Assembly (NCBI RefSeq): GCF_003253705.1
Contig: NZ_QKYU01000009.1
Span: forward strand, 112,965-176,964
Direction: 5' to 3'
DNA length: 64,000 nt
From: Humitalea rosea
GTDB lineage: Bacteria; Pseudomonadota; Alphaproteobacteria; Acetobacterales; Acetobacteraceae
Below the pieces are notes generated by a model. It worked only from the letters and a program-made list of their open reading frames with translations. It had not been told where the DNA came from and made no database searches. Made by a program: the position numbers and the translations under genes. How positions within the stretch are numbered: the stretch's first letter is position 1; every line of letters starts with the position of its first letter. Shown piece by piece: positions 33,771-42,221 of this stretch.

Positions 33771-36452
33771 CTACTTCGCCGCCTCCCGCGCCACCACCGC
33801 CAGTGCGGCCGCCGAAATCCCGACCTGGCTGAACACCTGGGTCAGATCGCGGATGAACCCCCAGGTCTCGTAGGGCGAGGGGTCCTGCGGCACCACCACC
33901 AGCGACCCCGGCGGCACCGGCGGCCCCCCCTGCTGCCAGGAGCCGAGCCCGGCCGGCACGCTCTGCCCGTTCGGCAGCACCACGAAGGCGCGGGAGTTGT
34001 CGGCGAAGCGCTGCGGCCCCCCCGCCCCCTGCACGTAATCCGAGGCGCGCCAGCCGGTGGTGAATTGCAGGCTGCCGGCATTCAGCACGGCCCCCACCAC
34101 CGTCACCTCATTCGGCCGCTTCGGCAAAGCGATCAGGTCGCCCGGCTCCAGCAGCACGTCCAGATCGGGCCGCGCGGCCAGCACAACCGGATTGGCCTCG
34201 ACCACCATGCGCCCGGCCGCGCGCGCCTCGCGCAGCGCCGAGGCCAGCTCCCGCCCCGCCGTGATGGCGCTGCCGAGATCGACGCCGCCCGCGCGGCTGC
34301 CCGCGACCGCCTGGCCGGCGGCGACCTGGATCAGGCTCTGTTCCAGTTGCTGCGCGGTGCGGGCAAAACCGTCCTGCTGCCGCACCCGCACGCTCTCCCG
34401 CGTGAACACGGTGCCATAGGCATAGGCCTGCGGCGTCAGCCCCCCGGCCCGCAGCAGCAGTTCCGACAGGCGCTCGCCACGGCGGATGTCGTAGACGCCG
34501 GGCCGCACCACCTCGCCCAGCAGGGTCACCGGCCCGATGTCGCGGTCGCCGAAGCCGCGCGGCACCCGCACCGCATCGCGCGGCGACAGGCGGATCGCCG
34601 CGAAGTTGCGGCTGCGCAGGTCCAGCAAGGTGCGTTGCAGCGGGATCGCGCCCGCCTGTTCCAGCGGCTCGCGCGCGTGCTCGATCGCCGCGAGATCGGC
34701 GGTGTCGGTGACGCCCCCGCCCGCGGCGATCACCATGTCGAGCCCGGTGTCATCCAGCACCGGATACAGGCCCGGCAGCCGCACCTCCCCGGTCAGCAGC
34801 ACCGCCGTATCCAGCAGGAAGGGCAACAGGGTCGGGTATTCGAGGAAGATGCGCGGGCAGGGCGGCTCGCCGATATCCGGGAAGCCCGCGCCTCGGGCAT
34901 GGGCGAAGCGCTGCGGGCTCGATCGCGCCGCGATGGCCAGGGCCATGAGCGCCGGGCAGGTGGTGGCCGAGGCGGCCACGGGGGCCTCGCCCCGCAGCGC
35001 ATGCTGCACCGGCGGGCTCGCGAGCCACAGCACATCCGGCTGCGCCAGGATGATGATCTCATCCTCCTCCCGCAGGGGCAGGTCCGCGTGCCGTTGCAGC
35101 ACGCGGCCGAGGTCGAAGGGGATGAAGCGCCGCGCCCGCGTCCCCGCATCCACGCGCCAGACCACGCCGAGACGCACATAGGGGTCCGCCCGCACCAGGC
35201 GCGAATCTGCCAGCAGCGCCTGCAGGCTGGCACCGCGCCCCGCCGCCCGTGTGACCGGCACCGCGACATGCCCGGCCAGGCGCATCGCCCCCGCGGGGAC
35301 ATCGGCCATTGGCTGCACCAGCACCGCATCGCCGCGGCGGACGAGGGTGCCGAGGCCGATCTCGCTGAACGCGCGCCGTCCGCCGCTATCGGTGCCCTGC
35401 AACAGGAAGCGGTTGCCGGCGGGGCGCAACGGCTCCCCCGCCAGCCGCAACGCCTCGGCCAGCGGCACCGATCGTGCCCCCGCCGGCAACTCGAAGATTC
35501 CCGGCCGCGTCACCTCGCCGCCGATGGCGATGACGCCGCCGAGGGCGGGGACGATCACCCGGTCGCCCTCACGCAGCGACAGGTCGGGGCTGCCTCCCTC
35601 CCCGACCAGCAGGGGGTAGAGATCGATGAGCCGTGGCCCGCGCGGTCCCTCGACGCGGATCGCGCGCAGCGACCCGGTCTTGCGCACGCCGTTGGCGGCT
35701 CCCAGCGCGTCCAGCACGGTGGCCAGGGCAGGCAGCGGCTGCACGCCGGGGCGGACCACCTCGCCCGCCGTCAACACCCCCATCTGGCGGAGCTGGCCGA
35801 TGGAGACGAAAGCCTCCGACCCGCCCAGCTCGCGTTGGACCCGCGCCTCGATCTCGGCGCGCAGGTCCCGCAGCGTCCGCCCGGCGGCGGGAAAGGGGGC
35901 CAGGTCGGGCAGCAGCAGGGTGCCGTCCCGGGTGACGCGCAGGCTATGGGCGGCGCGGGTGCGGCCGCGGATGGCGACCTGCACCTCATCGTCGCGGCCG
36001 AGGATGTAGTCATCCGGCAAGGCGCCCGAGGCCGGCCCCTGGGGCAGCATGCCGCGGAAGATGTCGTAGCCGAACTGCCGCAGGCCGCCGTCGAGCCGGG
36101 CGGCGAAATAGGCTTCGCTGCCGGAGAGCGGTTCGGTCGGCGGCGGCGGTGGGGCGAGGGGCTGCGCCACAGGCACGACCGGCAGCGGCAGGGCCACGGG
36201 TGCGGCGAGGGAAGGCGGCGGCGGCGGTGAGACGGCCCGGCCCCCGGCCGCATCCAGGATGCGTTGCAGAATCTCCTGCTGTGACTGCGGCGAGAGGTTG
36301 GGCAGCGTCACCCCGCCCGGCAGCATCGCCGGCAGTTGCGGCGCCGAGAGATATCCCGCGCCCGACGGCAGGGGCGCCGGTGCCGGCTGCGCCACCGCAG
36401 CCATGCTCCAAGCCGCCGCCCCCAGAACGAACCCCCAAAGCGCTGCCCGCAT
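33771..36452 (-). CDS. Large multi-SLBB polysaccharide export protein (Wza/OPX-like)
   Basis: Outer-membrane polysaccharide export protein, 893 aa, more than twice Wza (about 380). A signal peptide (MRAALWGFVLGAAAWSMAAVA, cleaved before QPAP) has no lipobox. The polysaccharide-export domain (about residues 115-230) includes DDYILGRDDEVQVAIRG and SLRVTRDGTLLLPDLAPF. Repeated SLBB-type beta-grasp segments follow (GEVVRPGVQPL, GEVTRPGIFEL, GEVRLPGLYPV, GEVVRPGVYDI, GAVLNAGSLQF). A hydrophobic C-terminal helix (VGISAAALAVVAREAAK) may anchor it. It diverges from the polysaccharide gene cluster. The start MRAALWG was chosen as the only one that gives a proper signal peptide. Confidence 0.9.
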   Translation of the reverse strand: MRAALWGFVLGAAAWSMAAVAQPAPAPLPSGAGYLSAPQLPAMLPGGVTLPNLSPQSQQEILQRILDAAGGRAVSPPPPPSLAAPVALPLPVVPVAQPLAPPPPPTEPLSGSEAYFAARLDGGLRQFGYDIFRGMLPQGPASGALPDDYILGRDDEVQVAIRGRTRAAHSLRVTRDGTLLLPDLAPFPAAGRTLRDLRAEIEARVQRELGGSEAFVSIGQLRQMGVLTAGEVVRPGVQPLPALATVLDALGAANGVRKTGSLRAIRVEGPRGPRLIDLYPLLVGEGGSPDLSLREGDRVIVPALGGVIAIGGEVTRPGIFELPAGARSVPLAEALRLAGEPLRPAGNRFLLQGTDSGGRRAFSEIGLGTLVRRGDAVLVQPMADVPAGAMRLAGHVAVPVTRAAGRGASLQALLADSRLVRADPYVRLGVVWRVDAGTRARRFIPFDLGRVLQRHADLPLREEDEIIILAQPDVLWLASPPVQHALRGEAPVAASATTCPALMALAIAARSSPQRFAHARGAGFPDIGEPPCPRIFLEYPTLLPFLLDTAVLLTGEVRLPGLYPVLDDTGLDMVIAAGGGVTDTADLAAIEHAREPLEQAGAIPLQRTLLDLRSRNFAAIRLSPRDAVRVPRGFGDRDIGPVTLLGEVVRPGVYDIRRGERLSELLLRAGGLTPQAYAYGTVFTRESVRVRQQDGFARTAQQLEQSLIQVAAGQAVAGSRAGGVDLGSAITAGRELASALREARAAGRMVVEANPVVLAARPDLDVLLEPGDLIALPKRPNEVTVVGAVLNAGSLQFTTGWRASDYVQGAGGPQRFADNSRAFVVLPNGQSVPAGLGSWQQGGPPVPPGSLVVVPQDPSPYETWGFIRDLTQVFSQVGISAAALAVVAREAAK

Positions 36453-36539
36453 CGGCTCGAATCCCCAGCCCCACCGCAACCTACACGCGATCACGGAAAA
36501 GTGTGCATGATCGGAGGTTATGTTCTACAAACGGGCAGA

Positions 36540-38165
36540 ATGCTTCCCCCTGGTGAGCTGAGCGCGGGAGTCGCGCCCCCGATCATGGCGCACCCCAGCG
36601 GGGCAACGCGGGGGCGGCCGCGATCCTGGCTGCTTGCCGACGCCGCGTGGCGGCTCGGCCCCCGGGCGGTGGTGCTTTACGCGTGGCACCGCGCAACCGC
36701 CGGTTCGCTCCGCGACGAGGCTCCGGCCGAGCGCCCCTTCTTCATCCAAGCCGCCCCGGCGGCGCCGCGCGACTGGCACGGCCCCTTCGATGCAGGCGCC
36801 CCGGCGATGGGGATGGATCTGTTCGCGCCGGGCGATGTGCGGCCGGTGTGGGAGGCCAGTCGCCTCGGCGCGCTGCAGCACCTCGCCGCCGAGGAGGCCG
36901 AGGCGCTGCTCGCCGGCTGGGTCGCCGCCAATCCGCCGTTCCGCGGCCCGAACTGGGCCTGCGGGCAGGAGGCCGCGCTGCGCGTGCTGCATATCGCCTT
37001 GGCGCTGCAGGGGCCGCCCGGCCCGGGGCTGCGGCGGCTGATCGGCCAGCATGCGAGGCGGATCGAGGCGACGCCCGCCTATGCGCTGGCGCAGGACAAC
37101 AACCACCCGGTGAGCGAGGCCGCCGGGCTTTTCGCCTGCGACCTGCTGCTGGGCCGTCGGCCGCGGGGCGGCGGGCGGTTGGCGCGGCTGCTGGCGCGGC
37201 TGGTCTCGGTGGATGGCACCTTCGCGCCGGTTTCGCCGCAGTATCAGCGGCTGTTGCTGGATGTGCTCTGGGCGGTGGAAACGCTGCGCCGCCGCCATGG
37301 CGCGGTGCCCTTCCCCGCGCCTTTTGCCGCCCGCGCGGCGGCAGCCACGCGCTGGCTGGCGCGGCTGACCTGTCCCGCGACCGGTGCCCTGCCCCGCATC
37401 GGCCATTGCGACGGCTCCGCCTTCGCCGATCGCGCCGGGGCGGGGCCGGAGGATGCGCGCGCCAGCGTCTCCCGCGCCTGGGAGATGTTCGTGGGTGGCC
37501 CGATGCCCGACCCCGGCGCCTGGTCTGCCGCCGGGCTGCGTGGTTGGGCCAGCCAGGGCGCGCGTGCGGTGCTGCGCAGCGGCCCGATCCGCTTCCGCCC
37601 CGCCCATGCCGATCTGCTGCACCTGGATTTGTGGGACGGGCCGCATGCCCTGCTGCGGGATGGCGGTACCGGCGCCTACAACCCCGCCCCAGCCGACCGC
37701 TGGTGGCTGGGGTATTTCCCCGGCACCTCGGCACATAACACCATCGCCTTCGACGGGCGGGACCAGATGCCCCGTGCCGGACGCTTCCTCTTCGCCGCCT
37801 GGCCGCGGACCGAGACCCTGCCCGATGGTGCCGCCATCATCGATCACACGGGCTGCCGCCACGAACGCCGCATCGCCGTGGCCGGCCGCGATTGGCGGGT
37901 GGAGGACCGGCTTGCCGGCCCGTTCCAGGAGGCAGTGCTGCGCTGGCGCCTGGGCGGCAAATGGGAGGCGATGGCGGATGGTGCCGCCGGGCCCCATGGC
38001 CGGCTGCGCCTCACGGCCGATACGCCCTGCACCATCGCCATCGAAGCCGGCCACGAAAGCCCCGCCTACGGCATCGTGCGCCCCGCGCTGGTGCTGACCC
38101 TGCGCGCCCGCGTGCCGGTCGCGCGGATCGTCACCGAGATCGCGCTCCCTGGGGCGGCGGGCTGA
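36540..38165 (+). CDS. Heparinase II/III family protein
   Basis: Likely polysaccharide lyase or processing protein, about 541 aa. An alpha-toroid N-terminal half (NWACGQEAALRVLHIA, QDNNHPVSEAAGLFA) precedes the C-terminal Hepar_II_III beta domain (YFPGTSAHNTIAFDG, DQMPRAGRFLFAAW). No signal peptide is evident, so it may act in the cytoplasm or be exported unusually. ATG 36540 is a moderate choice; ATGs at 36507 and 36585 are in frame and no ribosome site is decisive. Its stop overlaps the next gene (TGATG). Heparinase-like genes recur in alphaproteobacterial exopolysaccharide loci and may trim or edit the polymer. Confidence 0.85.
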   Translation: MLPPGELSAGVAPPIMAHPSGATRGRPRSWLLADAAWRLGPRAVVLYAWHRATAGSLRDEAPAERPFFIQAAPAAPRDWHGPFDAGAPAMGMDLFAPGDVRPVWEASRLGALQHLAAEEAEALLAGWVAANPPFRGPNWACGQEAALRVLHIALALQGPPGPGLRRLIGQHARRIEATPAYALAQDNNHPVSEAAGLFACDLLLGRRPRGGGRLARLLARLVSVDGTFAPVSPQYQRLLLDVLWAVETLRRRHGAVPFPAPFAARAAAATRWLARLTCPATGALPRIGHCDGSAFADRAGAGPEDARASVSRAWEMFVGGPMPDPGAWSAAGLRGWASQGARAVLRSGPIRFRPAHADLLHLDLWDGPHALLRDGGTGAYNPAPADRWWLGYFPGTSAHNTIAFDGRDQMPRAGRFLFAAWPRTETLPDGAAIIDHTGCRHERRIAVAGRDWRVEDRLAGPFQEAVLRWRLGGKWEAMADGAAGPHGRLRLTADTPCTIAIEAGHESPAYGIVRPALVLTLRARVPVARIVTEIALPGAAG

Positions 38166-39025
38166 TGCCGCTCGACCAGCTTCTGCGTGGAGTCTGGCGC
38201 ATGCGGCTGTGGCTGCTGGCGCTGATCCTCATCGGCTATACCGGGGCGGCGAGCCTGGTGCTGGCCTGGCCGCGCAGCTACGTCGCCTCGGCCGTCGTGG
38301 CGCCGGCCGAGAGCACCGGCCTCGCGGTGTCCACCCTCATCGCCACGCTGTCGCTGTCCCAAGGCGGGGCCGGGCTGTTCGACACGCGGCCGACCGGCAA
38401 TTTCGCGATCTACCTCTCCGCGCTGCGCAGCCCGGAAGCCGCGGCGATGCTGGCGGCGGAGACGACCATCCTCGCCGACATCACCCGGCGCCGTGGCGAT
38501 GGGTTCGCGGGGCGGGTCCGCGATGCCCTCGGCCTGCGCATGCAGGCCGACCGGGATGATGTGCAAACCTATCTCGAACGGCGCCTCGCGGTGACGCAGT
38601 CGCTGGTGGCCACCACCTGGAACCTCGACCTGCAATACCCGGACCGCGATGTGGCGCTGGACCTGCTGGTCCGGCTGCACGACTTCGCCGAGGCGCATGT
38701 CCGTGCCGGGCTGGCCGGGCTCGTGGAGCGCAGGCTTTCGGTGCTGGAGGCGCGGGCGGCGACCGAGCGCGACGTGTTCCAGCGGGTGCCGCTCTATGAA
38801 CTGGTCGCGCAACACCAGCGGGCCTTGGCGGTGCTGCGTTCGGATGAGACGGTGGCGGCGCGGATGGTGTCCGCCCCAGTGGTGGAGATCCGCCCCTCCA
38901 TCCCCAACCGCTCGCTGCTGCTGCTGCTGCTGGCGGTGGCGCTGCCCATGGCGGTGCTGGTGGGGGCGGCCTGCCTGGTGCTGCTCCGCACCCCGCCCGC
39001 ACCCCAGCCGCTGCCCAGCCGGTGA
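38165..39025 (+). CDS. Wzz/KpsE-like polysaccharide chain-length or export inner-membrane protein
   Basis: Inner-membrane protein with two terminal helices, 286 aa. The N-terminal helix is LWLLALILIGYTGAASLVLA (residues about 16-35) and the C-terminal one is SLLLLLLAVALPMAVLVGAA (about 250-270). The large periplasmic part between them carries a helical segment (LVERRLSVLEARAATERDVF). This is the polysaccharide co-polymerase topology of Wzz/KpsE. There is no C-terminal tyrosine-kinase (Wzc) domain. It is coupled to the heparinase gene upstream and the Wzy-like gene downstream. It probably bridges polymerase and the SLBB exporter. Confidence 0.82.
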   Translation: MPLDQLLRGVWRMRLWLLALILIGYTGAASLVLAWPRSYVASAVVAPAESTGLAVSTLIATLSLSQGGAGLFDTRPTGNFAIYLSALRSPEAAAMLAAETTILADITRRRGDGFAGRVRDALGLRMQADRDDVQTYLERRLAVTQSLVATTWNLDLQYPDRDVALDLLVRLHDFAEAHVRAGLAGLVERRLSVLEARAATERDVFQRVPLYELVAQHQRALAVLRSDETVAARMVSAPVVEIRPSIPNRSLLLLLLAVALPMAVLVGAACLVLLRTPPAPQPLPSR

Positions 39026-40248
39026 GGCCGGGGCGCCTCGCCGGATGGACCCCGGGGCTTGCCCTGGCGGCACTGCCGGTGGCGGCGATGCATTTCGGGG
39101 GCGCGCTGAAATCGGCCCCGCCGCTGGCATCGATGCCCTTCGACCTGACCCTGGTGGCTGGCGCGGTGGCCATCCCGGCCCTGGCGCTGCTGGCGGCGGG
39201 GCGGCGGTGGCGGCTGTCCCGCACACTCGCGCTGCCGCTGGCCGGGGCTGCGGGGCTCTGGCTATGGTTCACCCTTGCCGGACTCTGGAGCGCCTCGCGC
39301 CCCATGCTCGCGATCAAGCTGCCGGAGATGGTGGTGCTTGGCCCCGCCATGTTGCTGGCGGGCCTGGTGATCGCCGCGGATATGCGCGCGCTTCGGTTGT
39401 TTTCGGCGGCGACGCTGGGGATTGGGGTGCTGGTCGGCGCCGCGGTGGCCTGGGGGCTGGCGACGGGGGCAGTGGTGCTTGGCGGGGCCGTGGATGCGCG
39501 GCCGGATGCGACGCGGGTGCAGTACCAGATCGCCGGCCTGGCCATCGCCTCGGCGGCGGCCCTGGCGGCGGTGGGCGCCGTGCGGCGGCGGGGGATGTGG
39601 CGGCTGGTCTGGCTCGGGCTGGCGCTGCTGCTGGCGGTCGCGGCGCTGCTGCCGGGGGGGCGGGCCGGGCTGGCCGGGCTGGCACTGGCCGCCACACTGG
39701 CGCCGGCCGTGTGGTTCTGGGGCCGCGACCAGCCGCGGGCGGCGCTGGGCTGGGTCGTGCTGGCCATCGGGGGCGGGGCGGCCGGGCTTGCGCTGCTGTT
39801 CCTGAACCCGACCACAGCGACCGGCTTCCGCACGCTGGAACGGTTCACCTCGGGCGGGCTGGATGCCTCGGCCCGGCCCTGGCTCTGGACTGAGGCGATG
39901 CGGGTGGCGGGGGCGGCGTCCCCGATCGGGGTCGGCACCGCCTCCTTCCCGATCGCGGCGGGGTTCGGCGAGTGGCGCGGTCGCTACCCGCACAATCACC
40001 TGCTTGAGGCGATGGTGGAGGGCGGCTGGCCGGGGCTGATCCTCTGGCTGTCCTGCTTCGGCGGCGCCGTGCTGGTGGCGGCGCTGCGGCTGCGGCGGGT
40101 GGCGCCGTTGCGGGCGGCGCAGGTGGCGGCATTGGCCCTGCCGGTCGCGGTATCGGCCCTGGTTTCAACGGACATGGGCAACCGCATGGTCTGGCTGGCG
40201 GCGGGGTTGTTGCTCGGGCTCGGGGTGGACTCCGATGCGGATGCCTGA
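39022..40248 (+). CDS. O-antigen ligase/Wzy polymerase family membrane protein
   Basis: Polytopic membrane protein with about 10-12 helices, 408 aa, starting with GTG at 39022 and overlapping the previous stop by 4 bases. The Wzy_C/O-antigen-ligase signature is clear: YPHNHLLEAMVEGGWPGLIL (about residues 322-341) and, upstream, GVGTASFPIAAGFGEW. In a Wzx/Wzy-type locus it would polymerise undecaprenyl-linked repeat units in the periplasm. No ligase/polymerase distinction can be made from sequence alone, but the exopolysaccharide context favours polymerase. Confidence 0.87.
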   Translation: MRPGRLAGWTPGLALAALPVAAMHFGGALKSAPPLASMPFDLTLVAGAVAIPALALLAAGRRWRLSRTLALPLAGAAGLWLWFTLAGLWSASRPMLAIKLPEMVVLGPAMLLAGLVIAADMRALRLFSAATLGIGVLVGAAVAWGLATGAVVLGGAVDARPDATRVQYQIAGLAIASAAALAAVGAVRRRGMWRLVWLGLALLLAVAALLPGGRAGLAGLALAATLAPAVWFWGRDQPRAALGWVVLAIGGGAAGLALLFLNPTTATGFRTLERFTSGGLDASARPWLWTEAMRVAGAASPIGVGTASFPIAAGFGEWRGRYPHNHLLEAMVEGGWPGLILWLSCFGGAVLVAALRLRRVAPLRAAQVAALALPVAVSALVSTDMGNRMVWLAAGLLLGLGVDSDADA

Positions 40249-40852
40249 GGCGGGTCCCTACGCCCTTTGGAGCAAGCGGGCGCTGGATATCGCGGTGGCG
40301 GGTGTGCTGCTGGTGCTGTTGGCGCCCCTCGCGGCCACGGTGGCGCTGTCTGTGCTGGCGGTGCTGGGCCGGCCGGTCCTGTTCCGGCAGACCAGGGCCG
40401 GCCGGGATGGGGTCGGGTTCACCATCCTGAAATTCCGCTCCATGGCGATGGGGCCGGGGGCGGATGCGGCGCGCCTCGGCGGGTTCGGGACATGGCTGCG
40501 CGCTTCCGCGCTCGATGAGCTACCGCAGCTCGTGAATGTCCTGCGTGGCGAGATGAGCCTGGTCGGGCCACGGCCGCTGCCGCCCGACTACATGCCGCAC
40601 TACAGCCCGCGTCAGGCGCTGCGGCTGCGGGTGCGGCCCGGCCTCGCCGGCCCGGCACAGGCGCTGGGCCGCAATGCCGTGCCCTGGGCGGCGCGGCTGG
40701 AGGCCGATGCCTGCTATGCCGAAACCCCCCCACGGCTGCGGGCCGACGTCCTGGCCTTCGCCGGCACGCTGGCCGTGCTGTTGGGGGGCAAAGGCGTAAC
40801 CGCGCCCGGCCATGCCACCATGCCGCGTTTCGATGCCGGGGCGAAGGACTGA
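40235..40852 (+). CDS. Initiating sugar transferase (undecaprenyl-phosphate glycosyl-1-phosphate transferase, ExoY-like)
   Basis: Membrane enzyme that loads the first sugar-1-phosphate on undecaprenyl phosphate. At 205 aa it is the short, catalytic-core form: one N-terminal membrane segment (IAVAGVLLVLLAPLAATVAL), then GRPVLFRQTRAGRDG, FTILKFRSM, LDELPQLVNVLRGEMSLVGP and RPLPPDY, the conserved PHPT motifs. It lacks the four-helix N-terminal domain of WbaP-type enzymes. Its start lies inside the end of the Wzy-like gene (14-base overlap). It defines the locus as a lipid-linked polysaccharide system. Confidence 0.93.
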   Translation: MRMPEAGPYALWSKRALDIAVAGVLLVLLAPLAATVALSVLAVLGRPVLFRQTRAGRDGVGFTILKFRSMAMGPGADAARLGGFGTWLRASALDELPQLVNVLRGEMSLVGPRPLPPDYMPHYSPRQALRLRVRPGLAGPAQALGRNAVPWAARLEADACYAETPPRLRADVLAFAGTLAVLLGGKGVTAPGHATMPRFDAGAKD

Positions 40853-41004
40853 CGCGGCCGCTGCCCCAACCAGGGCGGGAAGCGCCGGCGCAGGGCCTGG
40901 AAGAAAATTTACTTCTGGTTGCATAACGTGCTTGATCTCTACCTCACGATAAGTTGATGTATGTGGCGCGACCCCGCGTGTCGCGACCGGGAGGCGCCAC
41001 TCAC
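40853..41004 (+). promoter_or_regulatory. AT-rich leader before the aminotransferase gene, probable internal promoter region
   Basis: This 152-base gap inside the polysaccharide cluster contains an AT-rich block (about 40905-40960) unlike its surroundings, including ttgcataacg and cacgataagttgatg. No clean -35/-10 pair with 16-18 spacing is evident. The block probably carries a promoter for the second half of the cluster. ggaggc at about 40990 serves as ribosome site for ATG 41005. Confidence 0.35.
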
Positions 41005-42219
41005 ATGAGCCTGAACCTGCTGCCCGACCCGGAGTTTGGTCCTCCGCGGGGCACCGATTCCGCCGTCATCCGCTTTCCCGGCAAGGCCGTGCCAAGGCTG
41101 CACCTCTCCCCACCGCATCTGGCCGGGGGCGAGATGGAGGCGCTGCGCGAAACGCTGGATTCCGGCTGGGTCGCGCCGGCCGGTCCGATGCTGCCGGCCT
41201 TCGAGGCCGCGGTCAGCCGCGCCACCGGCTTCTCCCATGTCGCGGCCGTCGCCTCCGGCACCGCGGCGCTGCACCTCGGCTATCGCGTGCTCGATCTGGC
41301 GCCGGGGGATGAGGTCTGGACCAGCACCCTCACCTTCGTCGCCACCATCGCGCCGGCGGTGCAGATGGGCGCGACTCCTCGCTTCCTGGATGTCGATCCG
41401 GGCTCCTGGACCATGGACCCGAATGTGCTGCGCACGGCGTTGCAGGCGGCAGCGGCGCGCGGGCGGCTGCCGCGGATGGTGGTGCCGGTCGATCTTTACG
41501 GCCAATGCGCGGACCTGGAGCCGATCGTTGCCGCCTGTGATCGGTGGGGCGTGCCGGTGATGTCCGACAGCGCCGAGGCGCTGGGTGCCCTGCATCGCGG
41601 CCGCCAGGCGGGGGCGGGGGCGCGGCTCGCGGTCTTCTCCTTCAATGGCAACAAGATCATCACCGCCGGGGGCGGCGGGGTGCTGTGCTCGGAGGATGAG
41701 CACCTGGTGGCCCGCGCCCGCTTCCTCGGCAGCCAGGCCAAGGAGACTGCGGCGCATTACCAGCATGAGACGACGGGCTATTCCTACGGCCTCTCCTCCG
41801 TCCTGGCCGCGGTCGGCCTCGCCCAACTCAGCGCGCTGGACTCGCGGGTATCGGCACGGCGGGCGATCTTCCAGCGCTACGTCACCGGCCTGCACGACCT
41901 GCCGGGGCTGACCTTCATGCCCGAGCCCGCCTGGGGCCGCTCCACGCGCTGGCTGTCGGTGATCATGATCGATCCACATGGCTTCGGCGCCGAGCGCGAG
42001 GCGGTGCGCCGGGCGCTTGAGCTGATCGGCATCGAGAGCCGCCCGGTCTGGAAGCCGCTGCACCTGCAACCCGCCTTCCGTGGTGCCTCGCTGTTCGGCA
42101 ATGCCGGCGTGGCGACCTCGCTGTTCGAGCGGGGCCTGTGCCTGCCCTCCGGCAGCGGCATGGAGCCGGCGCAGCAGGCGCGGGTGATCGAGGCCATTCG
42201 TGGCTGCTGGCGTGGCTGA
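41005..42219 (+). CDS. DegT/DnrJ/EryC1/StrS family sugar aminotransferase
   Basis: PLP-dependent aminotransferase that makes amino sugars on nucleotide carriers, 404 aa. AAVASGTAALHLGYRVL binds the cofactor phosphate, DSAEALGA carries the PLP-ring Asp, and the Schiff-base lysine is in FSFNGNKIITAGGGG (about residue 218). The C-terminal region has SRPVWKPLHLQP, typical of the family. The start has ggagg about 9 bases upstream. With the UDP-GlcNAc 2-epimerase in the same run it suggests that the polymer contains an amino sugar. PglE/LegC-like function is possible but not established. Confidence 0.92.
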   Translation: MSLNLLPDPEFGPPRGTDSAVIRFPGKAVPRLHLSPPHLAGGEMEALRETLDSGWVAPAGPMLPAFEAAVSRATGFSHVAAVASGTAALHLGYRVLDLAPGDEVWTSTLTFVATIAPAVQMGATPRFLDVDPGSWTMDPNVLRTALQAAAARGRLPRMVVPVDLYGQCADLEPIVAACDRWGVPVMSDSAEALGALHRGRQAGAGARLAVFSFNGNKIITAGGGGVLCSEDEHLVARARFLGSQAKETAAHYQHETTGYSYGLSSVLAAVGLAQLSALDSRVSARRAIFQRYVTGLHDLPGLTFMPEPAWGRSTRWLSVIMIDPHGFGAEREAVRRALELIGIESRPVWKPLHLQPAFRGASLFGNAGVATSLFERGLCLPSGSGMEPAQQARVIEAIRGCWRG

Positions 42220-42221
42220 CC

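Noticed and set aside
34065..36230. A long open frame antisense to the SLBB exporter gene (about 721 codons)
   Set aside because: Same GC-bias artefact: Arg/Gln/His-rich translation with no domain, opposite a gene with a signal peptide and repeated SLBB motifs.
40905..40950. Sigma54 promoter in the AT-rich gap of the polysaccharide cluster
   Set aside because: GG and GC elements are present but separated by 11 rather than 10 bases, and flanking consensus is poor.
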